NCBI RefSeq assembly: GCF_028583425.1
Contig: NC_072790.1
Span: 14,552,552-14,616,551 of the forward strand
Length of the DNA stretch: 64,000 bases
Direction of reading: 5' to 3'
From: Eublepharis macularius
Taxonomy: Eukaryota; Chordata; Lepidosauria; Squamata; Eublepharidae
In this document: positions 21,358-30,930 of the stretch, one piece after another
Layout: each line of letters starts with the position of its first letter
Numbering within the stretch: the stretch's first letter is position 1
Notes under the pieces: model-generated
Seen by the model: the letters and a program-made list of their open reading frames with translations, nothing else
Told to the model about the DNA's origin: nothing
Databases searched by the model: none
Made by a program: the position numbers and the translations under genes

Positions 21358-23784
21358 ATTTCCTGTGTGGCTGGCAGGCTCCTGCCTGCTTGCACCCCCT
21401 CTCTCTGATTGGTCAGCTGTGGAACTCTGTGTTCTGAGGTAAAAATCAGGTCAAGGAGACTGCAGACAGTTGTAGAAAGATGGTGCAAGGCTCCTGAATA
21501 GGGATTTTATATAAAAGTCAGTATGGCAACTGAGTTTTTAAACATTCATGGGAAGATGGTGCATGAACTTTCTAGGGGCCATTTTGATGCAAACCTCTCA
21601 TATGAACCTGCCAAAGTGCCCACCACACCACATCTCAGGATCTCTTTTAACACTCATGTTCTTAACCAGAGTTACGCCATGTGTAAAATTGTAGTTGTTA
21701 AGCTTTTTTTCCCTCCAGGTCCAGATGTTGTTTTGGCTGCGTTTTCCATGGGAGAGAATACTTCTTATCTGTCTCTTCAGCCGAAGACCTTGACAACCCG
21801 AGCCTTCCCACGTCCACGTTCTCAACATACAGAACTGTGGGGGGAGGCTGGGAACGAGGGGTTTGATGTATTGCCAGTTTCGTTTTGTATCTCATTCTCA
21901 ACAATGCCTATGTTCAGTCAAGATCCTTTTTAGGCCTTGGAATATGGATACTTGTATCAGAGCCTAGTCTTTCAATAAACCTTTTGAAACCAAGAAACTT
22001 GTGCTTCTTGCAGAAGGGGGAGATGAACTCTAGATAACGGGGATTCCATAGTCTGACACCTCAGTCCAACTCCACGTCACACCTCTCGCAGCCATCACCT
22101 CTTACTGCCCCCAAGAAGCCTCCTGGCAGACATCATGCAAGATACACCGATGCTAAAAGGAGGAAGCAACTTAGAGATGCAGCAAAGAAATATGCACATC
22201 CTACTCCTGTGGTGCACCGAGCAGCAGTGGCCAAGTACCAGCAAGATCACTCCGAGGTGCACAGAGTGGCAGAGTCTCTCTACTAGCAAAGCAATCCTGG
22301 AAGGCGAGTAGAGAGGCACTCACTTCCATGGAAGGTCAAGGCTCACTCAGGCATGGCCTATGATCCTTCGCTACCTTCAAGCTGCCTCTTAACCTCATCC
22401 ATGCAGAAACATCCCTGTTCAGCATCTCAAAACAAAGCAACACGGCCCAAGTGCTGTGGAACTGTAAGCTCATTGTTTGGGGTGAAAGCACCATGGCGCA
22501 CAATGGGTGTTTTGAGGCACTGAGCATAACCCTCAAAGATGTCAGGGGCAATAAGAGACTGTTGGGAGGAGTCACCGTGCAGCTAGCTGGAGACTTCTGG
22601 CAGACTCTGCCAGTAGTGCCAAGGGGAACTCAAGCTGACGAGGTTACCAAGTGTGTCAAGGCGTTGTATCCCTCATCAGGAAACTCTAAGAAAGAACATG
22701 AGGGTCCACTTGAGAGGTGAGGTGTCCGCTGGGGAATTCTCTGAACTCCTACTCAAAATAGGGGACGGAGAGTATCCCGAGTCCAAGGGAAAGGTGAACA
22801 TCCCTGCAGACATGGGCACAGTAGTGATGACCCTAGCAGACCTAACAGCCACGATATACCCTGATATCGTCACTATCATGGAGAAGTCCACAGACTGGCT
22901 GTGCAAGTGTGCCATTCTGACCCCCAAGGATGACAAGGCTGCCATCATTAAACACAACTTAACTCCCTCGAACAGGCAGAAATGGAGTACAGATCTGTGG
23001 ACTCAGTGGAGCAAATGGATGATGTGGTCTACTACCCTGTGGAGTTCCTCAACACGCTCAACACTCCTGGCTTCCCAGCCCACAAGCTTCTCTTCAAAGT
23101 GGGGGCTCCAGTGATGATGCTCCAGAACCTCAGCCCACCCAAACTCTGCAGTGGCACCAGACTGTGAGTGAAAGCCCTCCACAGGAACGACATTGAGGCC
23201 ACATTGTTCACCAGCACTGCTTGGAGGGAGTCGGTGTTAATACCATGCATACCACTCATACCATCAGATAACCTCTTTGAGTTCAAGAGACTGCAGTTCC
23301 CCCTCAAGGTCTGCCAAGTCCCAGGGGCAGACACTGAAGGTGGCAGGAATTGACTTGAGGGGGGACTGCTTCTCACAGGGGCAGTTCTACGTGGCCTGCT
23401 TCAAAGTGAGCTCACCCAGCAGCCTGGTGATCGTAGCACCTGAGGCGAAAACCACCAATGTGTTCTATAAAGAGGTCCTTCAGTAGGAAAAAAACAGTTG
23501 TATGTATTTTTCACTTTATTTATTGCACTACAATCTTTTCCTTCTAAAAATCTCTTCAATAAATGTTACATTTCAAAATTCACTTCATCAGTTTTCAGCG
23601 TCAACACACTTCGCTGTATTCAAACACCTTTGTGAGGCTTGGGTACTATGCTATTACACTACAAAACCAACTCAAAAACAAAAGCCCACAAACCCACAAA
23701 CCAAAAAAATGTTACATACCCATAAATATTATAACTGGATTTAAACGAGTTAAATACCGTAGCGAAGCACAGGCATCAAGCTAG
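21358..23784 (+). mobile_element. Helitron, 5'-truncated, with decayed Rep/helicase gene
   Basis: Shared 5'-region sequence starts at CCTGTGTGGCTGGCAGGCTC. The coding part (22440-23488) is PIF1-like helicase in broken frames. The 3' end has CCGTAGCGAAGCACAGGCAT and CTAG at 23781-23784 followed by T, the Helitron terminus. The 5' TC end is lost at the junction with the Penelope-like fragment. Confidence 0.88.
22440..23488 (+). pseudogene. Helitron PIF1-like helicase, C-terminal part, broken
   Basis: In a functional Helitron this is the 5'-to-3' helicase half of the RepHel protein, used in rolling-circle transposition. Visible pieces are LLGGVTVQLAGDFWQTLPVV with PRG (helicase motif II region, with Asp of GDF), LLKIGDGEYPE, DWLCKCAILTPKDD, then [28 protein letters not shown] and [20 protein letters not shown]. 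The end is [20 protein letters not shown] with YVAC and APEAKTTNVFYKE. Frames change at about 22700, 22960 and 23170 and an in-frame TGA follows GTRL. No Rep domain with its HUH motif is visible. Confidence 0.85.
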
Positions 23785-23955
23785 TGGGAAATAAGAGCAT
23801 CAGAAGAGCCCTGTTGGGTCAGACCAGTGGTCCATCTAGTCCAGCATCCTGTCTCAGTTGCCCTGAGGGGGCAGCAACAGAGCATAGGGCTGAGCCTTTC
23901 CCCTGAAGTTGCCTCCTGGCTGATGCTGTATGTGAAGGTTTCTTTTAGTCACCAT

Positions 23956-24273
23956 CAGGGCTTTTTTTCAGCAAGAAGGCGGTGGAACAGAGTTCTGGCA
24001 CCTCTTCAAAATGGTCACATGGCCGGTGGCCCTGCCCCCTGATCTCCAGACAGAGGGGAGTTGAGATTGCCCTCCGCGCCAGTGGCAATCTCAACTCCCC
24101 TCTATCTGGAGATCAGGGGGCGGGGCCACCAGCCATGTGACCATTTTCGCCAAGGGCGATTTAAACTTTAAAAAACTCTCCCCTCGTTCCAGCTGACCCA
24201 AAGTGATGTCATTGTGTGGCCCTGAATTCCACCACTGAGTTCCAACACCTCTTTTCCCAGAAAAAAAGCCCTG
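23956..24273. mobile_element. hAT-type fold-back MITE (CAGGGCTTTTTT family), copy 2
   Basis: Termini CAGGGCTTTTTTTCAGC and AAAAAAAGCCCTG, with TSD GTCACCAT / GTCACCTC (6 of 8). The internal palindrome includes CCCCTGATCTCCAGACAGAG and its complement. Confidence 0.88.
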
Positions 24274-24383
24274 GTCACCTCTCCTTCACGAATCTGTCCA
24301 TCTGTCCCATCCCCTTTTCAAGCTGCCTCTGCCTGTGGACATCACTGTATCCTCCAGTAGCAAATTGCACATTTTAATCACAC

Positions 24384-24649
24384 TTTTTTTTTATTAGAAA
24401 ATTTTATTGGATGAGATAATATACAATCATTACTTAGTACAATATATTTATCCAATTTTTAATTCTTCTACATATCTATATACCCCACCCCTCCCCTCCC
24501 CCTTTTCTTTGTTGACTTCCAACAACATTCGAGCCCCCCATTTATTCATAGATATTATTATTATTACACTATATTGCTAATACTTATGCCATGGTATAGA
24601 TCTTAATATATTTTCTTTCATTAAAGTCTTTTTGTATGTAATTTAAAAT
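24384..24649 (-). mobile_element. L1 3' end fragment
   Basis: A T run at the low end (poly(A) on the minus strand) and L1 3' UTR-like AT-rich sequence are bounded by the perfect 14-bp TSD CATTTTAATCACAC (24370-24383 and 24650-24663). Confidence 0.88.
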
Positions 24650-24785
24650 CATTTTAATCACACCTTGCGTAAAGAAGTATTTATTTTTGCCCTCCCTGAA
24701 TCTACTGCCCTTTAGCTTCATTGGATATCTATGAGTATTTGGGGAGAGGGAGAAAATGTTCTCCCTACCCACTTTCTCTCCCCCA

Positions 24786-25440
24786 GACGTAATTTTATAA
24801 ACTATAAACATCAATTATAAACCTTAAAAATAATTTTCTAAATAAAAATCCCCTCGTTACCAAGGGGTGTTTTTAAGTCTGACACTTTCTTCAAACTAGG
24901 CCAGGTTCTTGGCTAAGAAATCTACACTCCAACACCTAAAAGTCCAGTGGGGAAAAGGCACTCTTTCTACATTTGCACCAAAGTGTTCTTTCAAATGAAA
25001 CAAATATAAAAGCAGCCAGTAAGCTAAGATCATTATACATCTGACCTATCAAGAAAGCCAATGCAAATCAATAATTTCAGCTTCACACAATTTACTGAGC
25101 CATGATATGCCCTGTCCTAGTGAGAAATCTAATTGCCCGCTAATGCCAGCCAATGTTGATACACTCCACCTTCTGCTCTGTTGATAGAAAACTGTAATGG
25201 TAGGAACACATTTTCAACACGATCATTTCTTTTGATCCTTCCACCACATTTTGGCTCTCGGACCTTTCTAGCATATGCAAGCAATAGCCAGCAGCCAGAG
25301 AAAACTTGGTTGTATCAGCACATATTGTTGTCCCTGACTGTGCATAAAGACAGGATATAAATTGTGTAAATAAAATAAATAAATCAACAAACACACTGTG
25401 ATCAAATATTACTGATACTTTACATCTACTGTAGTCAAGG
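24786..25440. other. Unassigned AT-rich stretch
   Basis: Nothing recognised apart from a TAAATAAAATAAATAAATC tail near 25365. Confidence 0.45.
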
Positions 25441-25569
25441 TTATGTGTAAGGAGGCAGTAGCAGGGGACAGTCTTGGACTCTATATTCTGTTTGTGGCCC
25501 TCCAGAGTAACTGGAGCTGCTGGGAGAGATACGATGCTGGACTAGATGGTCAACTATATTGCAACTATA

Positions 25570-26033
25570 TTGCAATTGCAATGGCTTGCAGGGAACTCAT
25601 TGAAATTCATAAGCATAAGCACAACTTCAACAGGAAAGAAGAGACTTTAAGAATGAATAGAGCTTGGTTTCCAGTCCTGAAAAACACCAGGTTAACAAAA
25701 TACTCTACATCTTACAATAGCCCTGCAGAGAAGATTAGCATATCAAGCACCAATCCATATGCAAAAGAACCTCCTCAGGATACAGTGAAGCATTAGCACT
25801 CCATTAGCATTCCACACCCTGGGAAACCCTTACAGGATGACACAACCCAACCCACCTTTCTGAGTAGATATAAATCACCTGCTAACATCTTCTCCACAGT
25901 TTGACATAGAGATTTCTGTCTTTCAATGCTTCACCTCTGAAGATACCAGTCACAGCTGCTGGCGAAACATTAGGAACTACAATGCCAAGACTACAGCGAT
26001 ACAGCCCGGAAAATCCACAACAACCATATATTG
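25570..26033 (+). mobile_element. Penelope-like element, 3' part
   Basis: The frame 25443-25796 ends with [20 protein letters not shown] and [14 protein letters not shown], a C-terminal tail shared with the copy at 34977-35162. A decayed hammerhead-like block (25937-25973) and the CAAGACTACAGCGATACAGC terminal sequence follow. GIY-YIG-type endonuclease ancestry is inferred only. Confidence 0.6.
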
Positions 26034-27305
26034 CAATTGGTTGCAAACATCAACGTCATTATCCATTGTTAATAGATTTGCATATTTTATGACCATGCCT
26101 TTTCCTCCCTTATAGTTATACTGAAATATCCCTTCATAGCTCCCTGGCCCCCCTTTCATGGCATCTATACACAATCCCTTCCTTGGAAGCCATGACTGTA
26201 GGAACAAAATTGAGGGATTCCATATTAAGTTCTAGTTTCTTACATAATAGCATCATGATATTTGCTTTGCTTTCTCTGACTTTTCAATGAGTTCTGCTGC
26301 ACGCAGATTTTTTAAAAAGGGAAGGAAGACACATGCCTGCATTTTCCAAGAACTGGCGGTCTTCTGGCAAAACCATAATTATGTTTTCCATAGGATTCCT
26401 TTGGATGTTGTCATTCAGGGAAGAGAAACTTTTGGTCTGAGTTCAGCCTCAGCTGGAGTATGGGTTTGAGTATGAAGTGAGATTAGCTGGAATCTACAAG
26501 GTTTGGATCTATAAACATTAAAAATTGTGGCTGTGCTCAGTTCTCTCAGAAGGCTGTCTTCAAACCAGTGCCTTTGGTAGCTGTCCACAATTACAGTGCT
26601 GAAACAACCCCTAGTCATATAGACAATCTTGCAATCTATGTAGCAATGCTCCAGTCTATGGCAATGATTAACACCAGCTTGGACATACTTAGAAGCTTGG
26701 TTAAATGCTACCATACTGGGAAAGATGCCATCATTTTCTATACACAGATCTCGAGACGCAGTGCCCAGCATTTTCACCTCTGTGATCTTTGTGCCTTCGG
26801 CTATCTAAATATATTTATTCAATTATTAACTTTCTTTGCAAAGGCTGAGCTAATGACGAGGACCCTGTTTGCCAAGTTAATATGCAATAGGTACATCCTC
26901 CTTCTCATCTGCAGTTATGTAAAAAGTATTGCCAGGACTTCCCATTACAAACATTCTTCTTCTTGGTTCAGAAGTGAACCACCCATTTACACACAGGATT
27001 AGAGACAGCAACTGGCTTTCTATGTTACTGTTTGTGAGAACAGAATACTTAGAAGGAACCCCAAATGAGTAGGATGGTTTCCTCGTTCTACCTCCCAAGC
27101 AAAGGATACAAAATGGTATGGGTCAGATCACCACGACTGTCCTCTTTGTGACCAGCAAGCAAGCAATGACAATGAGAGAAATGCCAAGTTGTCCTGGGTG
27201 TGTCTGTGCTTCAGTTGTTTTGGGTTAACTGTGGGAATGAATAGTTCAATATTAATTTAATGCTCCACTTTTGAAAAATCTCTATTCTCACTCTCACGTG
27301 CATTT
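26034..27305. other. Unassigned stretch with one longer open frame
   Basis: A 120-residue frame at 26415-26777 on the minus strand (KMLGTASRDLCIENDGIF near its start) and a 144-residue frame at 26568-27002 on + overlap each other. Neither resembles a family I know and neither has splice or promoter context. Confidence 0.4.
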
Positions 27306-27307
27306 TT

Positions 27308-27490
27308 TCCTTAAGCATAGTGGTTAAGTAATTGGGCTGCGATATGCAGCACTTCACTGGTTCGAATCCCACTCCTGCCAGGAGTTCAGCAGGTGGCCCT
27401 GGGTAACCTGCTTCTTTCAGCCCCAGCTCCCCAGCTGTATTGTGGGGATAACAGTGACTTTATTCACTGCTCTGAGTGGGGCACTAATTA
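27308..27490 (+). repeat. tRNA-derived SINE, second subtype
   Basis: AGCATAGTGGTTAAGTAATTG (A-box region) and CTGGTTCGAATCCCACTCC (B box), then a body ending GCTCTGAGTGGGGCACTAAT. Confidence 0.75.
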
Positions 27491-28328
27491 TAATTTGCAC
27501 TCGATTGACCTAAAATTCATTGTAAGGTCTCCTGAAACTCTAAATACTGATGAGTTATTAATATAGATATTTGCAACCATCATTTCATGTGGAACAGAAT
27601 GGAAAAGGTTAAAAAAAGAGAGAGATGAATTTAGAGAAATACCACCAGTCCCCTAGATGCAGTATTTACTGTAATGTAAGGCACCCATAAGGCTGTACAT
27701 TGGAGAACGTAGCCCAGTTGTCTGCGACTTCGGTACAATCATCCAAGTTGATTTCTTTGAAGAGCGCGCAGTATCAGTGGATGGATTTGACTGACTGATA
27801 AATCCTAGTATGTTATGAGCTCTGACCTGAAGCAATAAGGTACAAGGATGTGGTGCATGTTATTGTTGGTAACACATTTCGTGGAAATGGAAGGGATTCA
27901 TAATAATAAAGTATATGAAGAAAAAGAGAGTGGAGTGGATCATAGCAGAGAACTGGAAGGGAGCAACGTTCATCCAAATCAGTCTCCTCACCCCCACCCC
28001 AGGACCAACCAGTGATATGTTCACCATGGAACATCCCCCATATTTTAACTTATGGATTTGAATGCCATTCAGATATTGCATTACTCTTCATATATCACAG
28101 AGGACTGAATTGAATTGACTTTCATGTGGCATGATCAAGAAGGCAAGATGGCTTGTTTATTTTTATACTTGAGTCTTGCATGCACGCCACAAGGCTGTGT
28201 ACCACTGCTCATAAAATTGTACAAAAAATAAAATTATGATAAAACGTAATAGCACACTAAAAATAGCAACTCAGTTACAAAAAGCGACAAGATTTCTAAT
28301 CCAGAAACCTGATTTTGAAACTCTTATA
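27491..28328. other. Unassigned stretch
   Basis: Nothing recognised. Confidence 0.45.
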
Positions 28329-28408
28329 CTGCAATCCTAAACGGAGTTGCACCCTTCTAAACCCAGTGACTCCAATGGGCGTAGAAGGGTGTCTGTTTAG
28401 GATAGCAC
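28329..28408. mobile_element. Short fold-back MITE, copy 2
   Basis: Arms TGCAATCCTAAACGGAG and CTGTTTAGGATAGCA flank a CCAATGGGCGTAGAAGGGTG centre. Confidence 0.75.
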
Positions 28409-28539
28409 CATCTGCCTGCCCTTAATAAGTTTGCTGAGTGTATTGATCCTCATTTAGCCCTTGATCATCTCCTGAAACAAGTCCAAGGACCTCACTGCAG
28501 ACGAGAAAGGGAGAAGATGGAGTAATTTTATTTTACTTA

Positions 28540-28690
28540 ATTTGGACTCTACCTTTCTCCCCCAAGGGTGGTGACTTTTGGCCAGTCACACCCTCTCAGC
28601 CTATTCTACCTCACAGGGTTCTTATGAGGATAAAATGGTGGAGGGGAGGACGTTGTAAGGCACTTTGAGTCCCCACCAAGGAAGAAACAG
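28540..28690 (+). repeat. SINE 3' tail (MIR/CORE-like)
   Basis: CTCAGCCTATTCTACCTCAC, AGGATAAAATGGTGG and CACTTTGAGTCCCC are typical of SINE tails. Confidence 0.5.
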
Positions 28691-28789
28691 ATAAATGAAC
28701 AGGCTGAGCTTCTTGGTTTCTCTCTTTGCAAAGGTTGTTCACCAACAGTGGTTTGGGTCCCCAAATCAAGCGTTTAGTTTGATTGAAAC

Positions 28790-29215
28790 TGGGGTTGCCA
28801 CCTCAAGGCTGGGAAATTCCTGGAGATTAGGGAGATGGCAGGATTTTGGGGGGGAGGGACCTCAGCAGGGTATAAAGCTGCTATGTTCTCCAGGGGGACT
28901 GAGCTCGGTCGTCTGGAGATCGCTTGTAATCCCAGGAGATCTCTAGGCCCCAACTGGAGATGGGAACCCTAAAGGGTTGTCAGCTCTCGGTTGGAAAATT
29001 CCTGGAAATTTAGGGGTAGAGCCTTACTGAGGACGATGGTGTTAAAGGAGCAGAGGGACCTCAACCGACCGCAACACCACAGAGTCCACCTTCCACCAGC
29101 CGTTTCCTCTGGGGAACTGACCACAAGCCAAGCCAATTGGACCTTCGTGGTCTCCAAGCCCTGGTGCATTTTCCTGGTGCAACAGAAGTCCCCCCAGTGG
29201 CAGTGAAGCCATTTT
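28790..29215. mobile_element. Two tandem copies of the GGTTGCCA-type MITE
   Basis: 28790-28972 runs from GGGGTTGCCACCTCAAGG to TGGGAACCCTA. The next copy follows at once from AGGGTTGTCAGCTC at 28975 to about 29215. Both share TTCCTGGA(A/G)ATT and the ACCACAGAGTCCACC-type centre. Confidence 0.7.
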
Positions 29216-29264
29216 CAAAACCATTTCCCCCAGTCAGTTAAACCACCTTTTACAATAGACAGAT

Positions 29265-30110
29265 GGGAAGATAAAGGGAACATAGGTAGGCAGATAGAGA
29301 GAGAACATAGGTAGGTAGGTAAGGTAGGGAGAGACAGAAATAGGCAGGGAGGGAGGGAGAACATAGGTAGGTAGGTAGGTAGGTAGAGAGAGAGAGAGAG
29401 AAATAGGCAGGGAGGGAGGGAGGGAGAACATAGGTAGGTAGGTGGAGAGAGGGGGGTAGGTAGGTAGGTAAGGAAGGGAGAGAGAGAGAAATAGGTAGGG
29501 AGGGAGAACATAGGTAGGTAGGTAGGTAGGTAGAGAGAGAGAAATAGGCAGGGAGGGAGGGAGGGAGGGAGAACATAGGTAGATAGGTGAAGAGAGGGGG
29601 GTAGGTAGGTAGGTAGGTAAGGAAGGGAGAGAGAGAGAGAGAAATAGGGAGGGAGGGAGAACATAGGTAGGTAGGTGGAGAGAGGGGGGTAGGTAGGTAG
29701 GTAAGGAAGGGAGAGAGAGAGAAATAGGTAGGGAGGGAGAACATAGGTAGGTAGGTAGGTAGAGAGAGAGAGAGAAATAGGCAGGGAGGGAGGGAGGGAG
29801 GGAGAACATAGGTAGATAGGTGAAGAGAGGGGGTAGGTAGGTAAGGAAGGGAGAGAGAGAGAGAGAGAGAGAAATAGGGAGGGAGGGAGAACATAGGTAG
29901 GTAGGTAGGTAGGTAGGTAGAGAGAGAGAAATAGGCAGGGAGAGAGAACATAGGTAGGTAGGTGGAGAGAGGGGGGGTGGGTAGGTAAGGAAGGGAAAGA
30001 GAGAGAGAGAGAGAGAAATAGGTAGGGAGGGAGAACATAGGTAGAAATGTAGGTAGGTTGGGGGGGGCAGAGAGATAGGGGGGGAGAGAGAGATAGGGAA
30101 CAAAGGCAGG
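29265..30110. repeat. GGTA/GAGA/GGGA compound minisatellite upstream of CNRIP1
   Basis: About 850 bp are built from GGTA, GAGA and GGGA tracts in recurring blocks marked by AGAACATAGG. The marker recurs roughly every 57-89 bp, at least ten times. The + strand is almost free of C and contains many runs of four GGG triplets separated by single A, for example near 29413-29428. Long open frames on the minus strand (Ser/Leu/Pro/Thr/Tyr-rich) are translations of the repeat and not genes. Confidence 0.95.
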
Positions 30111-30119
30111 CAGGCAGCT

Positions 30120-30930
30120 CCTTGCACCCGCAAGCAGACCGCGGGCGTCAGGCTCGACGCTCCTTCTTCCCTCCGCCGCGGCTGGCGTTGGGCGTCGGCT
30201 CCTCCCCGTCGGCGGGGACTCCGGCCGTAGGATTAGCGCAGGACGCGGGCTGCGCGCCTCGCCCTCCCCTCCTCCCTTCCTCCTCCCTCCCCGGCAGGCG
30301 GCTCGGGGCCGCGGCGTCACCTCCGCCGGGCTCGGCTGGCGCGCCCCCGGGTCGGCGTCGTCCGTGCGCCCGCCCGCCCGCCCGCCCGGCCTCGCCTCGC
30401 CCTTCTCGGCGCCTGGCCGCGATGGCCAACCCGGCGGTGCCCAGCCTGGTGCGGCTGAGCGTGGCGCTGAAGATCCAGCCCAACGACGGGCCGGTCTTCT
30501 TCAAGGTGGACGGGCAGCGCTTCGGGCAGAACCGGACCATCAAGCTGCTCACGGGCGCCAAGTACAAGGTCGAGGTGGTGCTGCGCCCGGGGCTCGTCCA
30601 GGCCGCGTAAGTGCGCCTCCCTCCCTCCCTTCTCTTCCCTTCCGAGATTGGTTTTCCCGGCGGCTCGGGGCTTCCATCTTCTTTCTCCGCCCGTGCGCGC
30701 GCAGGTCGCTGGCTGGAGGATTCCCACGACGCGGGTCTCCCGGACCCGACGCGCCCTGCTCGGCCAGAGACCCCCTTCGCCCTTGCCAGGTCTTGCCCCG
30801 TTTAGCCTTTGCCGGGGAACGGCGAGCACCTTGGCGGGGACCGCCGCTCTCGGCCCCCGGGCTTACTCGCGAGTAAAGGCGAGGCGGCCAAAAAGGCCAA
30901 AGGCCGGGCGGCCTGGGGTCGGCAGAGGAC
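30120..30930. promoter_or_regulatory. CNRIP1: CpG island promoter of CNRIP1
   Basis: This is the only long stretch of dense CpG and very high G+C next to a gene start in the window. It includes a run of CGCCC repeats near 30367-30390 that would act as GC-box (Sp/KLF-type) sites. I see no TATA box in the expected place, consistent with a CpG-island promoter. The transcription start cannot be fixed from sequence alone and probably lies between about 30150 and 30400. Confidence 0.75.
30422..30606 (+). CDS. CNRIP1: CNRIP1 coding exon 1
   Basis: It encodes residues 1-61 plus two bases of codon 62. The donor reads GCC GC|GTAAGT, so the reading would stop at once if unspliced (TAA at 30608). The exon is very GC-rich because it lies in the CpG island. 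The first 8 residues are unlike the conserved core that starts at [11 protein letters not shown]. Confidence 0.95.

Larger units (their letters stand above)
23795..24785. mobile_element. CR1/L3-like LINE 3' region carrying two nested insertions
   Basis: The outer element begins around AGAGCCCTGTTGGGTCAGAC and continues through GCATCCTGTCTC, CTGTCCATCTGTCCCATCCC and CATTGGATATCTATGAG. It is interrupted by a hAT-type MITE (23956-24273) and an L1 end (24384-24649), after each of which the outer sequence resumes at its TSD. Confidence 0.65.

Noticed and set aside
26415-27002. Candidate host exon or gene (120 and 144-residue overlapping frames)
   Set aside because: They overlap on opposite strands, resemble no family and lack convincing splice sites; recorded only as an unassigned stretch.
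29234-30320. Long minus-strand open frames (299 and 356 residues), rich in Ser, Leu, Pro, Thr and Tyr
   Set aside because: They are translations of the GGTA/GAGA minisatellite; several frames are open at once and no domain is present.
30122-30421. In-frame 5' extension of CNRIP1 exon 1
   Set aside because: The frame is open but has no ATG before 30422, and the known family has only a short N terminus. It is 5' UTR in a CpG island.
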